A model generated the notes under the pieces. The model worked only from the letters and a program-made list of their open reading frames with translations. It was not told the DNA's origin and did not search any database. Both the position numbers and the translations under genes were made by a program. From Monarcha castaneiventris obscurior (Eukaryota > Chordata > Aves > Passeriformes > Monarchidae), in NCBI GenBank assembly GCA_026261815.1, contig JAMPIT010000230.1, positions 7,067,001 through 7,131,000 of the forward strand: a DNA stretch of 64,000 bases, given 5' to 3'. This document shows, piece by piece, positions 24,905-36,800 of the stretch. How positions within the stretch are numbered: position 1 is the stretch's first letter; every line of letters starts with the position of its first letter.

Positions 24905-27900
24905 AAACAATAATTCTCAAAGAGGGAGATCAGTTTAAACTGTTTGAAATGGAAGGCCACCTTCTGAATCTACTAGCTCAGAAAGCCTGAGGTAAAAATT
25001 CAATTTTTGTAAAGTAATGTAATTACTGTCTTACACATTTTCTTAGTATCCTTTTAGTTGTTCATGCGCAAGTTCTGAAATCTATCTAAATTACCTGGAT
25101 GCTGAGAACCAGTTTGAGGGTAAAACTAAGGATGCCTTCAGGAACCAAAAGAACAGAGGAGTTAGATGGTTTCTGGGTGGACCACCCAGTAATGCATAGA
25201 TTAATTAATTAATGCATAGAATATAATATTACTATGCAATAGTAATGCATAGAATAATTAATTGCACCAAAGCTCCTTTTGGAGATTCACCGTCACTGAA
25301 GCAAGGAACCAAAAGGTGAAATGATGCCTAGATGAAATGCCAGCTGTCAGATCTAAGTGGTGGAAATCTTCCCAGCATGCAAAAGCAGAGCCTGAAACTG
25401 TAAAAGTATACCAAAATATAACAGTACAATGGAGCAGGTGGCAAGTTTCAGTTTGTTGTGCTCCATTCTTTCAGCTTTCTTATGAAATGAAAATGTATAT
25501 TTTTTATAAAAAGATACATATGCAGACCCCACACTGGCATCCCTGAAATTGTAACAGGCTACATGTGAATTCAGTTCTTTAATATTACCATTATGAAGCA
25601 GGGTGGCAGAAGGCCAGCAACCGCTAATTGGGGAACAATAAAGCTAATTACAGCTAACTGCATCTGAACAGTCACCAGACAGCAAAAATTCTCTTTCATT
25701 ATGGCTGACTCCCATCCTGAATTTCATTTCAATTCAATCTGTTCTGAACAGTGAAAAGTTGGAGCGTAACAAAATCCTTTCCAAGGCAACTCCAGGAGCA
25801 CCAGCTTACAGGTTTCTGTCAGCTGTGGTCTCCTGCTCTGGTACAGAAGCCAAGATCCACATAAACCAAACTGGTATCTTGGTTTGTTACCCAGAACAAC
25901 TCTCCTGGACTCTCATGGAGACTTCTCATGGAAATCTTTTGAGTTTTAAAGATTAACACATTACATCCGAATGAGCCTTTCTCATCTGGTCTTCAAACAC
26001 TCTGGGTGCTACTAGACTTGGAAAAAAGAGATGGGCTGCTAGAAAGAGCTCTTTAGGACTGCTTTGAGGGAAAGAAAGGTCAGATAAAATTCCTAACCCC
26101 CGAGGTCTCAAGCAGAATTGTGGGGCTAGCTAACAACTGAGCTTACTCTTGAGATACAAGAGAGTTTTCACAAAATTTATTCTAATTTTGTAGATCTGAC
26201 CCTGCTTCCCACAGTCTGTTGTAAAATAACCCTGGCACATGTCAACTATTCTTATATTGACACGTCACAGACACAAAACATTCTTTTATTATACATATGA
26301 CATATTTTTTGAGTGTAGCAATGTTGAAATGCAGCGCATTCAATTAAACACTAGAAAAGAACAAGTGGTCTCTCTATACCACTTAGGTTTCTCCAGAAGG
26401 ATCTATCAGTTTTCATCAGACACTTGCAACTAGACACATCTTGCTGTCTTGAGTCCTCTTGCAAGACCTCATGAGGCACATTTGTAGCACTTCACATTAA
26501 CAGAGTAAAATGGAAAACACCATGAATTCCAGAAGTAAGATTCAGTGTGTTTTGGTGATCAGAATTTGTCATGCATGAAGGTATTAAACCAGCTAATCCA
26601 CTGAGTGCAGAGAGCTGTTGGCTGAACTAAACCTATGAGAATAACTATTTAGGACGATTTATATGAAAAAAAGAATTGGAATTAATGTACATTCTCCATT
26701 TTTGCTATTGCTCAGGCCAGCAGTCATATGTAACTGACCTTATGACATTGGGCCAAATAATGTGCTTATGAACACTTACATTTTGGAACATGAATGAGTG
26801 ATTTGGGAGGAAACAGTATTCAGTAAGACTCGATTCACTACATGGATTTTTACAAGATTATGGCAAATTCTATGATTTTAGAAGTCAAACGGCAATCACG
26901 GGATTCAATTTAACTTTCAAAACCAATTAAAAATAACTCAACATTTATCACTATCTAGAGATGTTACTGCATAATGCATTAACAGTTGGCAGTGAAACTG
27001 TTGCAAAATTTTCTGATTAATAACCTGTAAATTAGTCCTTTCTTGTATTGACATGAGTGTTATAAATCCCTGTGTTATTTTGAGCAGGGTGTATTTTGTC
27101 ATGCAGTGTCCTCCAGGCAGGAAAACCAATTTTTTTTGAAGACAGGACTGCAATTCCACAGCACACAGTTTAGTTTAAATAGTGGGCACAGGACTTTGCT
27201 AATGGGAAACAGCTTTCACTATTTCAAATGCTATTCCAGGTGAATTGAATCATTCAATAGGAAATTTTGGTTTTGTTTTCCTCCTTTTGCTGGGCTTCTC
27301 TGACAGGAAAATGGCCATACCGCCAGAGTAGAAGACAGCATCTGGAAAACAGAGCAAAAAAGAGAAAAAATGCTGCAAGTCAGGTTAGGAGTCCTATTCT
27401 TATGAAAACAGAATCAAAATAGACCTCCACCATAAAGAAGGTATGATGAAGTATCGTTATTTACATTTTTTAAGGTACTATTATATCTAGATAAAGAACA
27501 GGGAAATTACTGGGTTTCTTTTTCTCTGTAGCAGACACTAGATTAAACACTTTCCTAACAGAACTGGATTTCAAATCTAGCCATGAGGCAAAAGGATTGT
27601 CTTCATTGAGTAAAACAAGCCCTTCTGGAGGGGGGATTTTGATGAGTTCATATGAGGTATTCAAAGATAAAAAGAGTTAAAATATGGCACGTTGTTCTTG
27701 GCAAAGGCCTGTTAGTGCAGGGGTAGAGGGCAGATCTTGGCCAGCTCCCCTCTGGGTAAAATGAAGCTTTTTACCATTCTCCCCTGGGCCAGTACCCACA
27801 TTGCTTATTGACAATAAAAAGCCACAAATGAAGAAATTGATAGGAAAGCAGCTTAGTTACTTTAGAAAAACCCCTTTTGTTTCCAGGTTGACTTTAGGAA

Positions 27901-29480
27901 TTTAAGTGTATATTTGCATACTCCAAGATTGAATCCTCTCTGAAATATTTAAATAGATTAATCACATTGATAAGCAGGAAATACAGAGATAAATGCAGCT
28001 TAGAATCTATGACAAGAGATTTAAAGAATATTTTTGACTCTTTTCTACTTCCACGGGGCTGGTGCTCAGGCTCAGCAATATGAAACAAGTGAACCTAATG
28101 ATAATAATAACATTCATGGATTCTCCTTTAGCTTCCCACAGACCAGAAATGGAAAATAAAGTAACCCAAAATGGGTTTATAAACTACTTGCTTGTATTGA
28201 GACATGTGTCATGGAACTTGGCAAATTTTCTCAGGTCACAGACTTTGCTACCACCGTGCAATGTGAGCATTTTAACCAATTGAAGTAAAAATAATCATTT
28301 CCTATCCTTTAATCATAAAATGTTCCTAAACAGAGCATGGATAACTCCCCCAACATAGTACAGAGCAAGTCTCGTAAATGGGATTTGTTAAACACGTGTG
28401 GTAAGAAGGCAGACAACTTAGTGGGTTTTAAGTTGAATTTGCATTTCCAAGAACAGCCTCAGATTATGCCTTTCACTTCCATAAACTGAACAGGAGGACT
28501 GGTAGATGTTTTCCAGGCATGTAGAAGAAAGTATTTCCTAGGTAGCATCATCCTTAATTTGGGGCTCTGCTTATCTAGTTTTTAAACTGAGGGAGGAAAA
28601 ACTACCTGAAATATTTCGTAGTTCAAGCTACTGTTCAAATTAACCTCTTTGGGATGCTGAAAGTAAACTTCCCTCTGATCTTTGGAAGACAGCGTTGTCT
28701 CTGAGATTTTTTCCCACTCTGAAAAGTCAGTAATCATTTGTGTAATTTCCTCTCTGTGATTTAAAGAAAGGTTGGGTTCACAACTGCTTGCAAGCCATGG
28801 ACAATGGGAAGGCTGGAAAAGTTCATCTAGGCTTTAATTAAAGCTGAAATAATGCTAGCATTTAGAAGATATTTAACAGCAAGGTTAGCAGATGAGTATT
28901 TCTGCGGGGTTCTGTTCATTTTTTATTTTTATTTTTAACAATAACTAAGTGTTTCAAAAGCAGCAAGATAAGTTCGGCCTGCATGTAAGAATGCAATGAT
29001 AGCTCTGTTAATCATCCAGAAATCATCTGCTTGGGACAGTGTGATAAATAACAGGCAAACTACCCAGCCAGTTCTTGGAAGCAGAGCCCCTGCTTTGGAA
29101 CAGTGTGAAACCACAAATACTATCCATGTGCAAACAAATGTGACTTACAGTTTATCATTTATATTCGAGCTGCCCTGAAAATGTCTTTCCTCTTCCTGGA
29201 TCATTAGCTTGTCTGAAAAAAATAGAATCAGACGCATATTAGAAGAGGTCGATAGAGGAGAAGCAAATGACAAAAATTAAACACAACAATAGACTGTGTT
29301 ATGTTTCCATGGAAAGGCAGCAAAGGAAAAAAAGAAAGTCCAAAAAAAGAACGATGAAAGGATTAAACAGAACATAACCAATATTTCAGTAAATGGTGGC
29401 AGGTTTCTCTTCCCTTCGCAAATATTTCTGATGTGTCTATAGTTGCAGGTCTTACCATGGGCAAGCTGGGCAGAGCTCAC
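24905..29480. other. AT-rich unique sequence, no confirmed gene
   Basis: This interval holds the TAATGCATAGA cluster near 25.2 kb and a possible alternative downstream exon near 27306-27420 discussed with the 22.6 kb candidate. Otherwise no repeat, RNA gene or supported coding segment was recognised. Confidence 0.5.
25191..25262. repeat. AT-rich cluster of TAATGCATAGA repeats
   Basis: The word TAATGCATAGA occurs three times, at about 25191, 25212 and 25243. It is mixed with ATTAATTAATTAAT and a small inverted repeat CTATGCA...TGCATAG. No function is inferred. Confidence 0.65.
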
Positions 29481-29481
29481 C

Positions 29482-30188
29482 CACAGAATCACAGAATCAC
29501 AGAATCAGCTAGGTTGGAAAAGAGCTTGGAAATCACCGTGTCCAACCTATGATCTAACATCACCTTATCAATTAACCATGGCACTGTGTGCCACATCCAG
29601 TCTTTTTTAAAATCCTTTCAGGGACAGTGACTCCACCACCTCCCTGGGCAGCCCATTCCAAAACCCAACCACTCTTTCTGTGAAGGATTTTTCTCTAATG
29701 TCTAACCTAAACTTCCCCTGGTGAAGTTTGAGGCTGTGTACTGTCATCCTGTCACTTGTTGCCTGTGAAAAGAGACCGATCCTCACCTGTCTCCGAGCTC
29801 CTTTCAGGCAGCTGTAGAGAGTGATAAGGTCTGTGAGCCCCCTTGTCTCCAGCTCCCTCAGATGCTCTTCATAGGGCTTGTGTTCTAGACCCCTCACCAG
29901 CCTTGTTGCCCTTCTCTGGAGTCTCTACAGCACCTCAACATCCTTCCTGAACTGAGGGGCTCAGAACTGGACACAGCACTCGGAGTGTGGCCTCACCAGT
30001 GCTGAGTACAGGGGGACAATCACTGCCCTGGTCCTGCTGGCCACACTATTGCTGGTACAGGCCAGGATGCCATTGGCCTTCCTGGCCACCTGGGCACACC
30101 TGGCTCATGTTCAGGTGCTGTTGATCAGCAGCCCCAGGTCCCTTTCTGCCTGGCCACTGCCCACCCTACTCAGGGCATCTCTTCACTC
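29482..30188 (-). mobile_element. CR1 LINE, 5'-truncated
   Basis: On the plus strand the segment opens with three copies of CACAGAAT, the reverse complement of the CR1 tail octamer ATTCTGTG. It then runs through AGGTTGGAAAAGAGCTTGGA and the C-terminal coding and 3' region. Minus-strand frames such as the one at 29607-29897 keep the CR1 C-terminal signature ([21 protein letters not shown]). The copy is about 700 bp, truncated at its 5' end near 30188, and contains no catalytic domain. No flanking target duplication was apparent, which is normal for CR1. Confidence 0.93.
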
Positions 30189-30194
30189 CTCTTT

Positions 30195-33100
30195 ACACAC
30201 CAATGTATTTATTTTGCAAGTTAGTTTGAGGATCGCTTTTTTTCATTTCTCAAGGCCTCCTCCATGTGTTCAGAATTACATTAACCCAAGAGAAAAAGAT
30301 GATTATTGCCCACTTACATGAGCAACAGACTATTACAGATGTAATTACACCCTGAGTCTGCATTTGCAGCATATTGCCCCTCATAGCTGTAAAGCTTCTC
30401 ATACCTGAGAGCTCTTCCAAGGGGATGTTGAGCTTGCCATTATCTTTAGAGACATGGCTGAGTGAGAAAAGCTAAGTGGATGCTGGTGTTTATATGGAAG
30501 CCTTGGCAAACAGAATCCAAAGCAGATTTTCACAAAATTATTACCCTGGTAATTGCAGAAGTGATAAACAGTGGGTAATTGGGAACATAATACCAGTGGC
30601 AAACACAGCAGACAACTATTGAGCATGTTTTGGTGCCAGGAGAAAGTGAGAATAGGACCCGACATGACAACATTTACTTCATGGTAAAGGTTCAAGGAAT
30701 AGTTGTGTGCTATCCACTCTGATTACACATGGAAATCCATTTTTGCAGTGTGGTTTGTATGTGCCATTAACACATTTGAATTTTGAAGACGCAGAGCAGT
30801 GTTTGCATTTTTTCCACATGCAATCAGTTTTGGGGGCTATTTTTACCAAGTATTAAAGCTATAAAATAAACATGATTCTAAATATTTATGAAAGATTTTC
30901 TTTTTTTTCCCATGCTGCATTTATATACATTCTTTTACATTTTATTTTCATTCTGCTGGCTCCCATTCAGAAAAGGAGCTGAAGTGGAGAAAGGGTGATA
31001 AAAAGCAGATATCATACAGATTGTGATTTTCTGCATTTTACTTTTTCTGCAGAAATAACATTGGAAATAAGGATGTACCTTCCTTTAGAAATTTAAAATA
31101 AAAAAGAAAAAGCCAATGCAAGTTTCTACTGAGGTGATGCCTATTTCTTGTGGGCCACTTTTCAAAAGGATAAAGGAGGTGGGTTTCATCTGCTGTTCTG
31201 GTAACAACACAAAGAGATTTGTACTGAAAAAGAGCAAATTGGGAGCTGTGTCTAGAATTAGTCAAAAAAGCAGTTGCAAAATTCCTCTGATGTAACATTT
31301 GCAAGGGCTGTAACTCCAGCCTGGAGGCCAAGGACCAGCCACTGGTACATGGTCACAACCCCACTGAAGTCAGAAACTCTTCCTCAGTTTACACAGGCTG
31401 GCCTTTTGTTTAGAGAGTCTTGAAAAAGATATACTCTTTAATTAAAATTATCTAAATACATAGACCTGGAAACCCTTTACAGAGAAGCTGAATATTCCTC
31501 TCTGATTTATGAAAAGCTTTCCCCAAGACTAAATCAAACAGCTGCTCTTAAACATTCATTGTTGAATGTGCCTCTAGCAGATAGCAGTATAAACTAGCTT
31601 ATGTTCTAGATGTGATATTTGAATTTATAAAAGATGTAACTAAACCACAAATATTTCACTGGGCACAGTACCATGCTTAGCAGTTGCTGTATGAACTAAT
31701 TATCAGAGTAATTTCATCTAGCTGTTCATCTCAGCCGAGCAGGTCTGGGGCTTCAGGATTTTGTCACTGCAGAGTGAGAAAGTGTTTTCTGGTGTAGCCG
31801 GGGATGTGATTGCTTCTCAGTGCTGTGGGAATCCTCAGGAAAACATATTTTTGTTACTTCTGGGGACTGAAGTAACAGGCTGGTGTGTCTGGTTTCTGTT
31901 AAAGGAAATCTTTCATCCTGTCAAAATGCAGCCACAGCCACATCCATTAGGGAAGGCACAGTTTTCCCTGTTTCCCCACTGCAGTGCCAGGACTGTGGGC
32001 CTCTGCTCCAGATTCGTGTGTGCCACTGTCACACTGTGCCACCTGCTGGGACCTGCCGTGGGAAGCGACCTTGTCCTCTGGGTTGCACTGAAGATCACCT
32101 CAATGTTGGAAGAAAATGGAGGTGACATAAGCTTTTGGTGTTAAACTGATCTTGAGACCCTACTAAGAATCTGCATTTCAGGCCTTATAACCTGTGTTAG
32201 GTATGGACAGGGTGGCAGACAGCACCCATGCTGACCATGAATCACCTTTTGTCAATGCCTTTTGTTAGATGCATTTCACTCTTTTGGTGAATTATGTCCA
32301 AACAGGGCTACATCTTTACCTGTCTTCTTGTAGCAGAGACTCTCTAGTTAATAGTTTGCTGAATATCTATCAGTGTGTGTATGTATGGCTTACATACATA
32401 CAGAGGATTTTATGTTACTTACTGATTATTGGGAATTTTTTTTTAATTCACTGCCAGTAGTGTCTATGCACTTTTTGATTTATACTTGGCCAGAGACCCA
32501 TGCACATGTACCACAGCCATAGCAGAATGCCAGGGTTACTATTCAAAACCATTTACTTAGCAGGAGGGGAGGAAGGGGAAGAGGAGTTGTTCCTGAAAAA
32601 TGCTGCCAAGAAATCTCAGCAGACACGAGCTCTCTGTGCAGCACCTTGCACAAGGAATTCAGATCTCAGATCCACAGTAAAGAAGTTACAAATTGCTCAC
32701 TCATTTAACTTTGCAGAACTATGTGTACCTGCCAAAGGCCACCTAATGACAAGAATTTTAACTTTGGATTTTTTAATAAAACTACTTTGACAGGAGCATC
32801 CAAAAGATCCACAATTTTTTTTCTTCTCAGTGTTTTCCTTATGTTCACAGAAAAGCAAAAAGCAATCCCACATACTAGCAAAAACACAGATTACACAACA
32901 TCCGATAAATGGAATATGACTATTTTGCAGTTTTTCCCAGGATTCAAACCTGTGTGAAACAAATGAAGAAGTAGCTGTCATGCTGGGAGCCCTTCTAGAA
33001 GAAAGCAGAACTCAGAGGCATTTGCTGTGAAGTAACACAGCTCTCAGCAGCATCACTAAGCACTCAGGACTATGCTCTCCATCAACAAATAAGCTGGTCT

Positions 33101-33495
33101 TGGGGTATAACAACTGGTGGTTTCACAACATTTTAAAAGTACAGAGTTTCTGATTTTAATCTAGATGGATGGCACATTTCGTGACTACATTTCTGATGGG
33201 CAGGACAAGGATTAATATTTTTTAATGGTTTTCACAATCTATGTTATCCTATTTTTGACTCTCTAATCCTAAAGGTCATAAGGGCACCTACAAAGCTCTA
33301 TTAGCCTCCCTTTCCTCTCCAAAGAGCACTCAAAAGCTTTGATTCTCCTATCCCTGCACTTTGAACTGATGGATGGCCCTCTGCACCAATAAAAAGAGGG
33401 TGGAGGTAACTGAAGACATCCCTGAGGCACATGGATACCTGAGCATGTACTTGGGGTGACCTGCTTTCAGATACTGATCTTACACTGCTGAGGTA
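30195..33495. other. Unique sequence, no confirmed gene
   Basis: The interval 31.75-32.15 kb is slightly GC-richer and has a cysteine-rich reading frame on plus (31883-32125) without a recognisable family. The rest is AT-rich and featureless, with overlapping random frames on both strands near 32.5-33.0 kb. Confidence 0.5.
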
Positions 33496-33499
33496 CAAG

Positions 33500-33697
33500 T
33501 TTTTTGAAATACCTTCAGGGATACTGACTCCACCACTTCCCTGGGCAGCCTGTTCCAATGCTTCAGCACCTTTTTGGTGAAGAAACTTTTCCTAATATCC
33601 AATCTAGACCTCCCCAGGTGCAACCTGAGGCCGTTTCTTCTTGTCCTATTGCTTGTTTCTTGGATGCTCACCTTGCTAAAACCTCATTTCAGGAAGC
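33500..33697 (-). mobile_element. CR1 LINE internal fragment
   Basis: The plus-strand sequence includes the CR1 blocks TTCAGGGATACTGACTCCAC and TTCCCTGGGCAGCCTGTTCC and the stretch encoding the minus-strand frame [20 protein letters not shown]. The terminal octamer tail is missing, and the 5' side fades out after about 33695. It is a short, non-functional fragment in the same orientation as the 29.5 kb copy. Confidence 0.88.
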
Positions 33698-33840
33698 CTC
33701 CTTGGCTTCGTTTAACCAAAAAATGGTTGTGGAGGTGTGAGCAGAGCTGTTGGCTGAATCCATGCCAGGTAAGAAAAGCAGAAACAGAGAGGTATTTTTG
33801 CTGAGACACTACTGGCAGGTCAGTGAACCAGGAGGATGAA

Positions 33841-33882
33841 TACTGATATGACAAAGTAAGTACTGGTATGACAAGGAATAAA
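33841..33882. repeat. Tandem duplication of about 20 bases
   Basis: Two adjacent copies of TACTGRTATGACAARGWA-like sequence differ at a few positions. It is a local slippage duplication. Confidence 0.65.
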
Positions 33883-36800
33883 ACCCGAGGGGGAAAAGCA
33901 GGGTGTAGGAAGATGGCATCTCATCAGCACAAGGACCAGCAGAGGCCAGCCCTTCCCCCAGGGCTGACATCTGTGCTGCCAGCAAAGGTGTGCAGGGTTT
34001 CTCACTAGAAATCAATGCACAGCCTAGTAGGTTGTAAGTCCTTGGCTTCCACTGTGTGCGTTAGCCAACAGAAAATTGCTCTCTCCTCTTAGGTGGGTAT
34101 GTCCCACTTAGTGTCTCTGCTCACAGCAGTAGGTGATGAACCAGATGTGGCCACTGGGAGAGGTTCATCACACTGCTGTCAGGGGCTGTGGCAGCCTGAG
34201 GGCTATGGGGACTCCAGTTCTCCCAGCTGGAGGCAAGCCCAGGACACCAGGTGCCAGTCACAGCTTTCTCCTTGCTCAGTGACAGGAGTTTGCTGCTCTC
34301 TGGATCTGAGGTGCTTTCTGTAGCTGGCCCTGAAGCACGTCTGCCTTCTGCTACATGTTCTAGGGCTGGCAATTCGGTCCCTATCATGAGTCCAGCTCAC
34401 TACATATAGATAAGGCCATAAAGAGAGGCAGAAGAGCACAGACCCGGCTGTGGTATTTCCTTCTGGCTTGTACCCAGCTGTGTCCATAGCCCTCCTGAGC
34501 CAGGCTTTGGGAAGGACACTGCAGATATTTCTCAGAGGTTACAGCAGTGCAACTCTAGCCCTTCCTGAGCCTGCCCAGCCAGACCAGGGTCTGGCTGCTG
34601 GTCAGCATCAGAAAATTCACTTCCTGATACACATTATGCCTCTTGTAACCCAGACCCTGAGCCAGCCTAGGCACTTTCATATTAACACAGCAGAGAGTTA
34701 TGCTCAAGGTATTGCAGAGATGAGAAATACTAAATCAGCCATGAAGACCTGTCTGTTTCTGCTGTTTCTCTGCCTAGACAGCAGCAAACCCTTACCCGGT
34801 CTCTCCTCTCATGTCCCAGTCCAGGCAGACAATCTCTTGGTTTCAGCACTGCAAACCCCGAACTCATCTCTCTTCCCCTGGGACACCTTGCACCCACCAT
34901 GTCTCAAACAGCCAGCCTGAACTAACAGGGTTTCCTTCAGTTTGCTCACAGCTCTTTGAAGAAAATAAAGGTGGACAAAATGTTTAAGATGCAGCCTTGA
35001 GAAAGAAGACAGAAATGTTATCATTGGACTTTCAAAAAAATCTTAAATTACTGCAGATAATGATTTTCAAGTCTGTAAACTCCAGCACTACACCCTTGGA
35101 TATAGCATTATGTGCCCCAGTAGTTGGTACCTGCCAGAAGACTCAGAGAAACCCTTGTACAGGTAACCGCCAAACAACTTTCTTTTAGAAATTTTTCTTC
35201 TGTTCTCTCTTTTACAAGGAATTAAATGCTTTCTGGTGGCCCAGAACTCAGTAAACCAAGACCAACCTCTAAGAATGATCAACTGCAAGAAACCAAGTGG
35301 CATATGTGGTGTAGTCAGCTTCTCTCAGCTGAGCTAGAGCAAGTGCACATGGTTTTCATCTTCTGATAATGCAAATTAAAATATCCTTGCTTTAACCACT
35401 GCAGAAAGTTACAGTGCATCAGTGAAGACAGTCAGTAAAATTGTTTTATTTCCATTGCAGTGGGATTCATTTCTACACAGGCAGCCTTCATGCCTGGGCT
35501 GCAGGGCAGCCACTTTCAGCTGACAGTGGCAACTTCTGGATGCTGGGAATGCTGACAAAGAGCCTACACCCTCTTTTGAAACCTCCAGCCCTTTGCCTCA
35601 CAGGAAAGCTCTGATTTTAAACAGTTTTCCCCATCCCTTTTAAGGCAGTGTGTAAGGCAGTCACACTCACAGAGAAGAATGCTGGATGCCTTTCTTCTCA
35701 GCCTCAATCAGTGCTGAGTTTGAAATGGTCATAGGAGTTTTACAGAGCTGGGCTGCTGATGTTCATGTTCTCCTACCCTTGCCCAGCTGAGCAAGCTGGC
35801 TTTACTGTGAGTTCCACATGGCCTGCACAAGTTGGGCGAGTTGGACACTTCGCTATAGCTTAAGTTTTAATTAATGCATTATGAGATACACCTTTCAGGA
35901 ATTGGTCTAATTGATTTTTTTTCTTTAGGCATCTAATCTAAAGCAGTAACTCAGATCTTTATTCTAAACTTGGAAAATTATCCTCACTTCTTGTGTCCCC
36001 AAACACCTGTGAAATTTTCTAGCCTCGGTTTTTATGGCCAGGCAGCTGCATGGCATTGTACTGTTGTGTTTGTATGTGTTTAATGGTCCTTTGCTCACAG
36101 GCATCTCTTGTTTACCACACATTCATTCATTTCTTGGATGAAAACCAACAGAACTGCTTTACATCAAATAAGGGAACCTCTAATTTAGTATGTAGTATAT
36201 TCTCTATATATCAGCATTTACATACACATAACCATGCAGAGTATATGTGCTATATGTGCTATACATTATTATAATATAGCAATACTCTGTATGATATTAT
36301 ACATTTTTCTTTCTCAAGGTTGCAGAGGAACTTTCCTCCCTGTTGCTTGTACGATTAGAGAAACTTGGTTCAAAAAGCCTTATGATGGAGAGAGGAATAG
36401 AGGTCACTTTTTCTTCACTGCTCCAGCTTTCATTCATACACTGGAAAAATTAACTAATATTTCTGGATCCTTGGCCTACCATGACCTGGTTATCAGTGCC
36501 CAAATGAGAAGAATTTTTTTTTTTTCTGCAGAAGCTGAAAACCCTGGGTTTCATCCCCAATGCATGATTAAATGATTTAATGTTTTTCTTTTACCAATTT
36601 AGTTTTTTTCAACACAGTTTATTTAGAGCAGTGCCTCTAGTCCAGGAGCCATCTGTGACTCTCATGGAAGACAAGTCAGCTCTCAAAGAATAAATGGAAA
36701 AGGGTTTATGCACTACAATTTTTTCAATCACATCCATTTCACTTAAAGATTTAAATTGTAACCTGGAATTTGATCAGTGTTTCTATTAACTTACCCCTTC

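Noticed and set aside
34450..34920. 156-codon reading frame on plus
   Set aside because: It has no recognisable domain, several frames overlap it on the other strand, and there are no supporting splice or promoter signals. The local GC rise alone makes long open frames likely.
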